Assembly (NCBI GenBank): GCA_038229715.1
Contig: JBBROD010000035.1
Coordinates: forward strand, 1 to 44,314
Direction: 5' to 3'
From: JANMES01 sp038229715
Lineage (GTDB): Bacteria; Planctomycetota; Phycisphaerae; Tepidisphaerales; Tepidisphaeraceae
DNA: 44,314 nt
Position 1 is the stretch's first letter, and the number at the start of each line of letters is the position of its first letter. Under the pieces are notes generated by a model, which saw nothing but the letters and a program-made list of their open reading frames with translations, was not told where the DNA came from and ran no database searches. The translations under genes were made by a program, and so were the position numbers. This document shows, in pieces, positions 15,860 through 24,455 of the stretch.

Positions 15860-17404
15860 TCATCGTTTCGGCCGAGTCCCGCGCACCGGGCCGCGCTTGG
15901 CCGTCGGCTTCGGATGAGGCTTGGCCTGCGGTTTCCGCTTGGGTGCCTGCGTGTCGGCCTTGCGTCGCGGACGTGGCGTGCCGTCTTCCTGCGGGACCAA
16001 CTCTTCGCGGCCGCCTAGCCCGCGAGCGCCCTTGCCACGCAGCATCAGCACCATCGGCACTTCCGCATACGGCAGCAGTTCGCGAAAGCGATTTACCATA
16101 AACCGCTGATACGCGGTGTCGAGGAAGTTCGGATTGTTCACAAACAGCACGATCGTCGGCGGGGCCACGCCGGTCTGCGTCGCGTAGTAGATTCGCGCCC
16201 GGCGGCCCGTCGGCGTGCTCGGGCGGCGTTCCTCGAAAATCTGCTTGATCACGCGATTCAAATGCCCTGTCGTCAGGCGCTCGTTGGCCTGCTTGAACAG
16301 CTTCTGCGCGAGGTCAATCACCATCTGCACGTTCCGCCCGTCCTTGGCGGTGATGAACGCGATCGGGGCGTAGTCGATGTGACGCAGCTCGTGATCGAGG
16401 TACGTCTTATACTCCTGCATGATGCCTGAGTCGTCGTGCTTGCCGCCCTGCTCCTTGGATTGCTCCTGCAGTTGCTTCTTGGCCAGATCCCACTTGTTGA
16501 TCACAAGCACCACCGGCTTGTGCTGCTCGGCGATGTACTGCGCCAGCTTCTTGTCCGGCTCGCTGACCGGCTCGGTCGCGTCGATCAGCATCAACACCAC
16601 GTCCGCCCGGCGGATAGACCGCTCGGCCCGGTGGAAGCTGTAGAACTCGATGTCGTTGGTCACCATGTGACGTTTTTTTCGCACGCCGGCGGTGTCGATG
16701 ACGATCAGCGTCTTGCCGTCTTTTTCAAACCGCACGTCGACTGAGTCGCGAGTGGTGCCGGGGATTTCCGAAACGATCACGCGATCGCCATGCCCTTCAT
16801 ACAACTCCGCCACCGAGTTCACCAGCGTGCTCTTGCCGGCGTTGCGTTTGCCGACGATCGCCACCAGCATCTGCGGGGCCGATACCGTCAGCGGCGCTTT
16901 CGACATATCGATGTTCTTGGCGATAACGTCTTCGAGCTGATCGATATTGCGGGCGTTGGTCGCGCTCACGCCGATCGGCGTACCCAGCCCCAGCCGGGCG
17001 AACTCAGCCAGGCTCGTGTCCATCTTCGGGCCGTCGGCTTTATTCGCGATCAGCACCGTTTTGATGTTCTTGCGACGCAGCAGCGCGGCGATTTCCTCAT
17101 CGGCGCTCGTCAGCCCGTCCTGGCAATCAACCACCATCAGCACCAAGTCGGCCCGGCTCATCGCCATTTCGATCTGGTGTTTGATGTGTTCGGTCAGTGC
17201 GTCCGGATCAACAAATCCGTACCCGCCGGTGTCGACCAGTTCCACGTAGCGGTCCTGCACCTTCAGTGGAATGGAAATGCGGTCGCGGGTCACGCCGGGC
17301 ATATCCTGAACAATGCTGATCAACCGCCCGGACATGGCGTTGAGCAGAGAGGACTTGCCCACATTGGGCCGGCCGACGATCGCGATCACAGGCATGGAAG
17401 ACAT
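15860..17404 (-). CDS. der: Ribosome assembly GTPase Der (EngA)
   Basis: About 514 residues with two tandem GTPase domains and a KH-like C-terminal domain, the Der hallmark; it acts in 50S maturation. Domain 1: GRPNVGKSS (residues 11-19), DTGGYGF, NKAD. Domain 2: GKRNAGKST, where the canonical second-domain sequence is GRPNVGKS, then DTAGVRKK and NKWD. A basic Lys/Arg/Pro-rich tail ends the protein. The frame is open to 17647 but the extension reads through a repeat; ATG at 17404 or 17395 fits the family start. Confidence 0.95.
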   Translation of the reverse strand: MSSMPVIAIVGRPNVGKSSLLNAMSGRLISIVQDMPGVTRDRISIPLKVQDRYVELVDTGGYGFVDPDALTEHIKHQIEMAMSRADLVLMVVDCQDGLTSADEEIAALLRRKNIKTVLIANKADGPKMDTSLAEFARLGLGTPIGVSATNARNIDQLEDVIAKNIDMSKAPLTVSAPQMLVAIVGKRNAGKSTLVNSVAELYEGHGDRVIVSEIPGTTRDSVDVRFEKDGKTLIVIDTAGVRKKRHMVTNDIEFYSFHRAERSIRRADVVLMLIDATEPVSEPDKKLAQYIAEQHKPVVLVINKWDLAKKQLQEQSKEQGGKHDDSGIMQEYKTYLDHELRHIDYAPIAFITAKDGRNVQMVIDLAQKLFKQANERLTTGHLNRVIKQIFEERRPSTPTGRRARIYYATQTGVAPPTIVLFVNNPNFLDTAYQRFMVNRFRELLPYAEVPMVLMLRGKGARGLGGREELVPQEDGTPRPRRKADTQAPKRKPQAKPHPKPTAKRGPVRGTRPKR

Positions 17405-17437
17405 TCCGTCAGTTTTCGGCGGATTCCGAGGGAATGT

Positions 17438-17538
17438 CAAATTGCCGATTTGCGATTTCCGATTGCCAACTTGTTCCGGGAACCGAGAAAAACCGCGATA
17501 TCCAGCACAATCGGCAGTCTCCAATCGCCGATCGGCCA
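17438..17538. repeat. CCGATTTGCGATTT-word imperfect inverted repeat (family F14)
   Basis: The left part (17438-17468) reiterates words like TTGCCGAT and TGCGATTTCCGAT; the right part (17509-17538) is a weaker reverse complement (about 12 of 17 in the core). It lies upstream of der. Less certain than the other families. Confidence 0.4.
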
Positions 17539-17677
17539 TCCGGGGGACTGTGAGAATATATTCACAATATTGCATTTCAACGGGTGGCATGAGTAAGGTG
17601 TAAAGACCACTTCCGGTCTCTTTACCCAGGCCGCTCAGGCACCTCACAGCCGCGGCCTATACGAAAAGGAGAACGCC

Positions 17678-18115
17678 ATGCCTACTGCACAGGACATCCT
17701 CGCCCGTAAAGGGTCGCTGATTTACTCCATCGAGCCCCAGGCAACCGTGCTCGACGCCACGCGACGAATGAATCATCACAAAATCGGCGCGCTGATGGTG
17801 ATGAACGAAGGCCAGGTGATGGGCATTTTCACCGAGCGCGACGTACTCCGCCGCGTAGTCGGCAGTGAGTTGGACCCAGCCAGTGTCCCGATTTTCGACG
17901 TGATGACCGCAGAACTGGTCACCTGTGACCCGGATTGCGAAATCGAAGAGATAGCCGAGATCATGCGGTCCAAACGCATCCGACACGTTCCTGTCGTTGA
18001 TTCCGAACGCACGCTGCTCGGCGTGATTTCGATCGGCGACATCAACGCTCATACCGCGTTGCGTCGCGAATCCGAACTGCATTACCTTAGCGAGTACGTG
18101 TACGGCCGGGTGTGA
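17678..18115 (+). CDS. CBS-domain pair protein
   Basis: 145 residues made of two CBS motifs (about residues 8-60 and 74-130), e.g. KIGALMVMNEGQVMGIFTERDVLRRVV and RIRHVPVVDSERTLLGVISIGDIN. Such stand-alone pairs bind adenine nucleotides and act as energy or ligand sensors; the partner is not evident here. The ATG at 17678 has AAGGAG at ideal spacing, one of the clearest ribosome-binding sites in the window. Divergent from der. Confidence 0.92.
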   Translation: MPTAQDILARKGSLIYSIEPQATVLDATRRMNHHKIGALMVMNEGQVMGIFTERDVLRRVVGSELDPASVPIFDVMTAELVTCDPDCEIEEIAEIMRSKRIRHVPVVDSERTLLGVISIGDINAHTALRRESELHYLSEYVYGRV

Positions 18116-18583
18116 TTTACGATCGGAAAGAATCACTGTCATCTTGGTGAACACTCCCGTCGGGAAGGGTTTGTCGGGGCTATATGATTGCCGATAGCAC
18201 ATAATCACCGTCATCCTGAGCGGTACGCCGCGAAGGATCTCGGGTGTCAAACGGCGTTTCGCTGCCCGAGATCTTTCGCAGCGTACCGCTCAGGATGACG
18301 CCATTTCGTATTGAACACGCAACTGCAGAACACGCAGCCCAACCGACCTCCGTCGCCCTCACAAACCCCAAATCTCCTCGCAATCCGCACTTTCACGTTC
18401 CCCGAGAAATTCCGCCTAGATTACCGGACCGGTAAAAAATACCTTGTCAATTCACAAGATGTTTCATGCATCCAGCGGCCTGTTTGTTTATCTTAAGTGC
18501 CTGTCGAACGAAGGGATGGGCCGCGCTTGGCACCCTTCTAGCGGCACGGTCGAACGGCCCATGATTCAAGCGAGGTTGATCAC
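18116..18583. other. Intergenic region with a palindromic element
   Basis: 468 bases upstream of the GspF-N-like gene. The structure seen is the palindrome at 18209-18300. The rest (18301-18583) shows no gene; it should contain the promoter of the downstream gene but I cannot place it with confidence. Confidence 0.5.
18209..18300. repeat. REPIN-like inverted repeat, family F4 copy a
   Basis: 36-nt arms (18209-18244 and 18265-18300) match at 34 of 36. They carry CGTCATCCTGAG...GGTACGC...GAAGGATCTCG, a word set that from memory occurs as REP-like repeats in several phyla. Two further copies lie at about 26.0 kb and 36.5 kb. Confidence 0.85.
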
Positions 18584-19447
18584 GTGAGATATCTGTTTTC
18601 CGGCTTGATGCGAGATACCGGCATGCCCGTTGAAGGGCATATCGAATCGGTCGACGTCGACGTGGCTTACGACATGCTCAGCGGGCACGGCGTGGTCGCG
18701 TCTTCGGTCATTCCTGATCCCAAGCCGCTCAACATCCACGAAGAACTCCCTGACGCGCCTGAGTTCGCCGACGCGCTGGAAAGCGCGATGGACAGTAGTT
18801 CGTCGCAGGTGAACTTCGACGACCTGATGAACGAGTACAAGGGCAAGAAGGTCTGGGTCATCGACCGCGACAAAATTCGCCGCCGCGTTGCTCAAGTGGT
18901 GGAAACCGCTTTGCACTTTGCCTCCACCACCGGCGAGACTCACGAACAAACGCAGGAGCGCATCCGCACAGCGCTGCACGGGCTGTTCAGCGATAACCGC
19001 AACCTCGCCAGTGAACGTAACGCCTCCAGCGTGATGGGGATGAAGTACAACGACCCGGCCATGGGCTCACCGTCGGCGCGTCCGGGCGGGCGAATGACGA
19101 TCCAGACAGCTCAGCAGCAGGTTCAAGGCCACGTTCACGTGCCCTTGTCCCAAGCAACCGCCGCCGTGCCGGCCGGTCCGGTGAATGAGCGACTAGAAGA
19201 ACAACTCGAACGGCTGAGCAACATCGTCAGCCAAGCCGAGTCGGTCCTCGCCAGCATGCGCAACGCCTCACGCGGTTTCGGTCGCGGCGGTGGCGAAGGC
19301 GGCGGCTCGAACCGCCGTCGCACGAACATGAAGACCATGAGCAACGAACAGAACGACGTTCTGCTGACGATCTACAAGTCGAACGTCGAACTGCTCAAGG
19401 CCTACAAGGAAGAATCCAAGCAAACCGCGACCGCCGTCGCGAGTTGA
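18584..19447 (+). CDS. Protein with a lone GspF/PilC N-terminal-like domain and coiled-coil C-terminus
   Basis: 287 residues. The first ~45 (MRYLFSGLMRDTG..., EGHIESVDVDVAYDMLSGHG) follow the pattern of the domain that precedes the F/PilC inner-membrane proteins of type II secretion and type IV pili: a short beta strand, G-x-I-E, then a helix ending L-x-x-x-G-V. No membrane segments or GspF core follow. Residues 60-140 contain a stretch that looks like a nucleic-acid or partner-binding helix bundle. Then a Gln/Pro-rich linker, a coiled coil (NERLEEQLERLSNIVSQAES), a Gly-rich patch and a final helix. Starts with GTG at 18584. Function unknown. Confidence 0.6.
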   Translation: MRYLFSGLMRDTGMPVEGHIESVDVDVAYDMLSGHGVVASSVIPDPKPLNIHEELPDAPEFADALESAMDSSSSQVNFDDLMNEYKGKKVWVIDRDKIRRRVAQVVETALHFASTTGETHEQTQERIRTALHGLFSDNRNLASERNASSVMGMKYNDPAMGSPSARPGGRMTIQTAQQQVQGHVHVPLSQATAAVPAGPVNERLEEQLERLSNIVSQAESVLASMRNASRGFGRGGGEGGGSNRRRTNMKTMSNEQNDVLLTIYKSNVELLKAYKEESKQTATAVAS

Positions 19448-19460
19448 TTGTGCCCGTAAT

Positions 19461-19620
19461 GTCGCATGGGCTACCAGCCCATGCCGAAAGAATTTACCAC
19501 AGCGAAAAACAGAGATTCACAGAGAAACACAGAGGATGTTTTTCTCTGTGAATCTCTGTGCTTCTCTGCGGCCTCAGTGGTAAAAATATGTAAAAAGCAT
19601 GGGCTGGTAGCCCATGCGAC
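19461..19620. repeat. REPIN-like pair, family F2 copy a, split by another element
   Basis: Perfect 24-nt inverted arms at 19461-19484 and 19597-19620, core ATGGGCTACCAGCCCAT preceded by GTCGC. In copy b (39265-39328) the arms are 16 nt apart; here they are 112 nt apart because a CACAGAG-family palindrome lies between them. The right arm ends one base before the tyrS stop codon. Confidence 0.9.
19494..19583. repeat. CACAGAG-word inverted repeat nested inside F2 (family F6, copy b)
   Basis: Left arm 19494-19527 (words ACAGAGATTCACAGAG) and right arm 19541-19583 (CTCTGTGAATCTCTGTG) pair well, starting TTACCAC and ending GTGGTAA. It lies wholly between the two arms of the F2 element, consistent with insertion into it. 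Confidence 0.85.
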
Positions 19621-19621
19621 G

Positions 19622-20818
19622 CTACGGGATCAATCGTACGAACTTTCGCCCGAGCTTCAGCACCACCGGTTCGGCGACCGTCACTTCCGCCTGAAAATCC
19701 GTGACCTTCGTTCCGTTCCAACTGACGGCCCCTTCTTTGATCTTACGAACCGCCTCGCCGTTGCTGACGGCTAGGCCCGCCTTCACGATCATCGGCGCGA
19801 TCTTCTGCGGCCCGGCGCCGACCGATATCTCGGGCATTTCATCCGGCACTCCTTTGTTGACGAAAACTTTTTGGAATTCGTCACTGGCCGCTGAAGCGGC
19901 CGGTCCGGAATGAAGCCATGTGATCAAGCGCTTCGCGAGTTCAATCTTCGCATCCCGCGGCTTGCTCGCGATGAGCGGCTTGAACTCTTCCGCCGGCAAA
20001 TCCGTCAGCAGCGTGTAGTACATCTCCATCAGGTGATCGGGCAGGCTCATCGTCTTGCCGAACATGCCATTCTGCCCGCCGGCCGGGTCGGTGACGGCGA
20101 TGTAGTTGCCCTTGCTCTTGCTCATCTTGATCACGCCATCGGTCCCCACCAGCAGGGGCGTCACGATCACCACCTGCCCCTGATGCCCCTGCTCGATCTG
20201 AAACTCGCGCCCGACCAGGTTGTTAAACAACTGATCGCTGCCGCCCATTTCCACGTCAGCGTTTACGCAGACCGAATCCCACCCCTGCAGCAGCGGGTAG
20301 AACAATTCGTGCAGGCGGATTTCCACCTTCGCGTCGAACCGCTTGGCAAAATCCTCTCGCTGCAGCAGCTGCGCCACGCTCTTGCGGGCCAGCAGTTTGA
20401 TGACGTCGATCATCGTCATCGCCCCAAGCCACTCGCTGTTGAATCGAACTTCGAGATGCTCCGGATCGGTCCGCAGGATTTTGCCTACTTGCGAAACGTA
20501 CGTTTTGGCATTGGCGTCGATTTCCTCGCCGCTCAGCACCGGGCGGGTTGCATTGCGTCCCGAAGGATCGCCGACGCGGGCGGTGTAGTCGCCGATGATG
20601 AGGACGGCTTTGTGTCCCCAGTCCTGAAACTGCCGGATGATCTTCATCGGCACGGCGTGGCCGAGCGTGACGTCGGGGGCCGTCGGGTCCATGCCGAACT
20701 TAATGCGCAGCGGCTTGCCCGTTTTAGCCGACTGCTCGAACTTCGCCTTGAGGTCGGCTTCGTTCAGGATGCGCTCACTTCGGCGCTTCAGAATGCGGAG
20801 TTGGTCTTGGAAATCCAT
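19622..20818 (-). CDS. tyrS: Tyrosyl-tRNA synthetase
   Basis: Class I synthetase charging tRNA-Tyr; 398 residues, close to the TyrRS-type used by many bacteria. Rossmann-fold HIGH-equivalent in DPTAPDVTLGHAVPM (about residues 44-58), KMSKS loop (IKMSKSKGNY), and C-terminal S4 RNA-binding domain (EAVRKIKEGAVSWNGTKV). The start ATG at 20818 lies 12 nt after the stop of the CPBP protease gene, so the two are probably co-transcribed. No strong ribosome-binding site. Convergent with the GspF-N-like gene across an F2 repeat. Confidence 0.96.
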   Translation of the reverse strand: MDFQDQLRILKRRSERILNEADLKAKFEQSAKTGKPLRIKFGMDPTAPDVTLGHAVPMKIIRQFQDWGHKAVLIIGDYTARVGDPSGRNATRPVLSGEEIDANAKTYVSQVGKILRTDPEHLEVRFNSEWLGAMTMIDVIKLLARKSVAQLLQREDFAKRFDAKVEIRLHELFYPLLQGWDSVCVNADVEMGGSDQLFNNLVGREFQIEQGHQGQVVIVTPLLVGTDGVIKMSKSKGNYIAVTDPAGGQNGMFGKTMSLPDHLMEMYYTLLTDLPAEEFKPLIASKPRDAKIELAKRLITWLHSGPAASAASDEFQKVFVNKGVPDEMPEISVGAGPQKIAPMIVKAGLAVSNGEAVRKIKEGAVSWNGTKVTDFQAEVTVAEPVVLKLGRKFVRLIP

Positions 20819-20830
20819 GGGCGGTCGATT

Positions 20831-21865
20831 CTAGTTCCCCTGCGGCTGCATGGAAAGGTAGGCGGTGATCATCGCCCCGTTAAACAACGCATGCAAAAAA
20901 ATCGGCGTCCACAAATTCCCCTTCCGCTCGTACGAAATCCCAAAAAATAGCGACAACGCAAAAATCGGCGGCCAACTCCACCTTGGGTGGATCGAGGCGA
21001 AAATGGCAGACGTGGCTATCACTGCAACGGCACTAGCAAAGAAACGGCGTTTGTCCGGCGGCGCGGGCGGCGACGTGATGTTTCGCCCCCCAGTTTCCAA
21101 CATCGGATCGGCGTATTCGATCGGCAACGGCGGAGGCATGAGCGAAGGATCGACGGCCACCGCTACCGCCTCGGCGAGTAAAACGCCGGGGTGCGGCATG
21201 AGCAGCCGACGAATACCCGATTGCAAATGCCCACGGAAGAGAATTTCTTCGTTCAAGGGCGCCAGGATAACCGCCGCAAAAACCGCCGCCGCCCGCTGCC
21301 AGCCGCTACCGACTTCGCCCATCGATTTAAGCAGTTCGTGGGCACTTTCATGGTTAAAGCCGAATCGCTGGTAGAGCCACTCGCTGACGTTCCCGACCAA
21401 CATGATCGCCGGCAGGATCGCCACAAGCACGCCGAGCGCCGTCAGCGCGTTCTGCGGTTGCGGCGGCTCATCAAAACCGATCTGTCGCAACCCGTCGGGC
21501 ACGATCGTCCTCAGCCCAAACAACATCCACGCCAGGCTCGCAAGGGGTATCGCGCAGCTGAACAGGATCAGTATCTTCGGCGACAGCCCGACTTTGCTCG
21601 CCTGTTCCGACTCGCCCGGACTCAGCACCCGCAGCAGCAGCCCGATCGCGATCGATGTGCCGATAAACACCAGCACCGCGATCCCCGCGTTCATCATCAG
21701 CGGCCCGACCGGTTTGGCCGGCGCGAGGCGCTGCAGGCTCAGCTCATCGCGCGCGGAGAAAAACCCCACCGCCCGCAGGACCGACAGCGCGATCACCGCC
21801 ACCGCCGCCAAAAACGCCACCGTACCCGGCGTTACTTCTTCAACGGCCGCCAGATGGATTGACAT
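20831..21865 (-). CDS. CPBP-family intramembrane metalloprotease (CAAX protease/Abi type)
   Basis: 344 residues with about eight hydrophobic segments. The signature PLNEEILFRGHLQ (E206, E207, R211) and the later IFASIHPRWSWPPIF and FLHALFNG contain the Glu-Glu-x3-Arg and two His motifs of the CPBP (Abi) superfamily, which act inside the membrane. Substrate unknown. The ATG at 21865 follows AGGGTG; an upstream in-frame extension is rejected. Co-directional with tyrS (12-nt gap) and divergent from trpC. Confidence 0.9.
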   Translation of the reverse strand: MSIHLAAVEEVTPGTVAFLAAVAVIALSVLRAVGFFSARDELSLQRLAPAKPVGPLMMNAGIAVLVFIGTSIAIGLLLRVLSPGESEQASKVGLSPKILILFSCAIPLASLAWMLFGLRTIVPDGLRQIGFDEPPQPQNALTALGVLVAILPAIMLVGNVSEWLYQRFGFNHESAHELLKSMGEVGSGWQRAAAVFAAVILAPLNEEILFRGHLQSGIRRLLMPHPGVLLAEAVAVAVDPSLMPPPLPIEYADPMLETGGRNITSPPAPPDKRRFFASAVAVIATSAIFASIHPRWSWPPIFALSLFFGISYERKGNLWTPIFLHALFNGAMITAYLSMQPQGN

Positions 21866-21961
21866 TCGATTCACCCTGTCTACAGTTCGCTGTTTCGCGC
21901 GTCGTCGCGGAGCGACCACGCAGTCATGAACGCGATTCTAGGCTTCTTCGGGCGTTTTTCC

Positions 21962-22783
21962 ATGCAGACGATTCTGGACCAGATTCTTTCGACCAAGAAG
22001 CAGGAGATCGCCGAGCGCAGCGCCAAGGTGCCGATCGCGGAATTGAAAGCACGTATCGCCGGCTCGCCTCGCCCGCGGAATTTCTTTCAGGCCGTCACCA
22101 CGCCGGGCAAAAAGCCGGTGAACCTGATCGCCGAAGTGAAAAAAGCCTCGCCGAGCGCCGGCGTGATCAGGGCGGATTTCGATCCGGTCGCCATCGCCAG
22201 AATCTACGAAGAAAGTGGAGCCGATGCGCTCTCGGTCCTCACCGACGAAAAGAATTTTCAGGGCCATCTCGATTACCTCCAGCAAGTCCGCGCCGCCGTT
22301 GCGATACCGGTGCTGCGGAAAGACTTCATCATCGACGAGTACCAGGTTTACGAATCCCGCGCCGCCGGTGCGGATGCGATTCTGCTGATCGCCGAGTGCT
22401 TGCCGACGAATCGACTGATCGACCTGCAGATTCTGGCCACCGAGATGAACCTCACAGTGCTGATCGAGATTCACGACATGGATAACCTGATCCGCGTGCG
22501 CGACCGCGTGATCGGCTTCCCCCACAAGAGCTACAGCCTGCTGGGCATTAACAACCGCGATTTGCGGACGTTCAAAACTGACTTGGGCAACACCCTGCGG
22601 ATGGCCGAGCTGGTGGAAGACCGCAACGTGCTGGTGAGCGAGAGCGGGATCAATAGTTACGCCGACATCCAAAAACTCGCCGCCGCCGGTGTGCGGGCGG
22701 TGCTGGTGGGAGAGAGTTTGATGCGCTCGGAGGACATCGGCGCCAAAGTGCGCGAGCTCTTCACGCCGGCAGGCAACGCATAG
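21962..22783 (+). CDS. trpC: Indole-3-glycerol phosphate synthase
   Basis: Converts carboxyphenylamino-deoxyribulose phosphate to indole-glycerol phosphate in tryptophan synthesis. About 273 residues of TIM-barrel. Family blocks: IAEVKKASPSAGVIR (catalytic Lys), ALSVLTDEKNFQG, VLRKDFIIDEYQVYESR, LGINNRDLRTFKTD, VSESGIN and AVLVGESLMRS. The start MQTILDQILSTKK at 21962 fits the family; an ATG at 21926 adds 12 residues and cannot be excluded. No other trp gene is in the window. Confidence 0.94.
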   Translation: MQTILDQILSTKKQEIAERSAKVPIAELKARIAGSPRPRNFFQAVTTPGKKPVNLIAEVKKASPSAGVIRADFDPVAIARIYEESGADALSVLTDEKNFQGHLDYLQQVRAAVAIPVLRKDFIIDEYQVYESRAAGADAILLIAECLPTNRLIDLQILATEMNLTVLIEIHDMDNLIRVRDRVIGFPHKSYSLLGINNRDLRTFKTDLGNTLRMAELVEDRNVLVSESGINSYADIQKLAAAGVRAVLVGESLMRSEDIGAKVRELFTPAGNA

Positions 22784-22964
22784 CCGCCTGACCGGCTGAC
22801 TGGTTTTCCCGTTTATCCTTCACTGACGCTAAACCGCGCACTGATATGTACAGCCTGTCCCGCTTTTTGGCTATTCTCACGCTTCCGATGTATCAATTAC
22901 CGTGTGTGAACAAACGATTTGGTCGGCAGGCGCTATGCCGGACGGCGTACGAGGGTGACATCAG

Positions 22965-24455
22965 ATGATATCGATTGAATTCAGCCGGGTGTCGGTGCTG
23001 CTCGTCGTGGGTTGTGCGATCTTTGCGCTATTCTGCAACGCGCCAATTGCGCTCGCGGCGACGTATCACGTCGACTCCAATCGCGGTGACGACAAGCAGG
23101 ACGGCGTGAGCCCGCAGGCCGCTTGGCGATCGCTGGATCGTGCAAATGCATTGGAATTGAAGCCCGGCGATTCGCTCCTGTTCGCTGCGGACTCGGTCTT
23201 TCAAGGCCAACTCAAACCGCGCGGTGAAGGAGCCGAAACGCAGCCCATCACCATCGGCATGTACGGCCGAGGCAAAACGCCGCGGATCGAAGGCAACGGC
23301 CAAGTCAACGCGGCGGTACACCTATACAACACCCAGAACATCACCGTTCAAGACCTGCACCTGACGAACAAAGGCAACGAACCGGGCAAGTGGCGGCGCG
23401 GATTGTTCGTTCAGATTAAGGACTACGGGGTTGCCCGCAATATCGTCATCCGCCGGCTTACCGTCACCGACGTCAACGGCGAGCGGATCAAGAAACTGGC
23501 CGGGGGCGGGATTTTGTTTGAGAACACCGGCGAAAAAGTCCGCTCGTGCTTTGACGGGTTGACGATAGAAAACAACTACGTCAGCCGGACCGAGCGGAAC
23601 GGCATCACCGGTAACAGCGGGTACAGCGCCCGCGAGAAATGGTTTCCGAGCACGCGTGTTGTGATCCGTAACAACCTGCTGGAGGAAGTGCCGGGAGACG
23701 GGATCGTGCCGATCGGTTGCGATGGCGCGTTGATCGAGGGGAATGTCATCCGGAAAGGCGCGCCGCTTAAGTTTACAATGGAGATCAGCGCTGCGGCCGG
23801 TATTTGGCCGTGGTCGTGTGATAACACGCTCATTCAATACAACGAGGTCTCCGAACAACGTCAGGACAGCGACGGCCAGGGTTTTGATTCGGATTGGAAC
23901 TGCCGGGGAACGATCATACAATATAACTACAGCCACGAGAACTACGGAGGCTTTCTACTGGTCTGTAATGACGGCAAGGCCAAGCTCCCCTACAGTGTTG
24001 GCAATACCGGCACGATCATCCGATACAACGTGAGCTTCAATGATGGGCTTCGCCATGATTCAATGGGTGCCAAGCCCAGCCGCGTAGCGCCGTCAATTAG
24101 CTTCGGCGGCGCGGTTTCAGACGTTCAGATCGAAGGCAACGTCATCATCGTGCCCCGCAAGCTCTCGGCCGACGTGGATGATCACATCATCGGCGTACAC
24201 AACTGGAACGGCTTTGCGAACGATGTGCGAATCTCTAACAACGTATTCATCGCCGAGGGTCCGGCCCGGTTTGATGTGACCAAGGGTAAAAAGATCAGCT
24301 TCTCAGATAACAAATATTTCGGGCCGATCACCTACAAGGACGAGTCATTCACGCCACTGAAAGACAGCCCGATTGCCGAACCGTTTCAGCATCCGGGGAA
24401 TGGCTTGGACAAGGCGATGAAGATTTTGGATGGAGTAAAGAATGCGGGTAAGTAA
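22965..24455 (+). CDS. Secreted right-handed beta-helix protein (pectate-lyase-like fold)
   Basis: 496 residues with a signal peptide (cleaved near ALA-ATYHVDS, about residue 32). Then repeated short strands typical of parallel beta-helix coils: NITVQDLHLTN, NIVIRRLTVTDVNG, GLTIENNYVSR, RVVIRNNLLEEV, GALIEGNVIRKG, TLIQYNEVSEQ, TIIQYNYSHEN, TIIRYNVSFND, DVQIEGNVIIV and DVRISNNVFIA. This fold is used by polysaccharide lyases and hydrolases and by glycan-binding proteins; I cannot place catalytic residues. Start ATG at 22965 with GAGGGTG upstream. Its end overlaps the sulfatase start by 14 nt, so the two are coupled. Confidence 0.85.
   Translation: MISIEFSRVSVLLVVGCAIFALFCNAPIALAATYHVDSNRGDDKQDGVSPQAAWRSLDRANALELKPGDSLLFAADSVFQGQLKPRGEGAETQPITIGMYGRGKTPRIEGNGQVNAAVHLYNTQNITVQDLHLTNKGNEPGKWRRGLFVQIKDYGVARNIVIRRLTVTDVNGERIKKLAGGGILFENTGEKVRSCFDGLTIENNYVSRTERNGITGNSGYSAREKWFPSTRVVIRNNLLEEVPGDGIVPIGCDGALIEGNVIRKGAPLKFTMEISAAAGIWPWSCDNTLIQYNEVSEQRQDSDGQGFDSDWNCRGTIIQYNYSHENYGGFLLVCNDGKAKLPYSVGNTGTIIRYNVSFNDGLRHDSMGAKPSRVAPSISFGGAVSDVQIEGNVIIVPRKLSADVDDHIIGVHNWNGFANDVRISNNVFIAEGPARFDVTKGKKISFSDNKYFGPITYKDESFTPLKDSPIAEPFQHPGNGLDKAMKILDGVKNAGK

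Noticed and set aside
17405..17647. N-terminal extension of der
   Set aside because: It translates a repeat (residues like RKSQIGNLT) ahead of the normal MPVIAIVGRPNVGKS start.
19910..20950. Plus-strand frame of 346 codons opposite tyrS
   Set aside because: tyrS on the other strand has all family motifs; the shadow has none.
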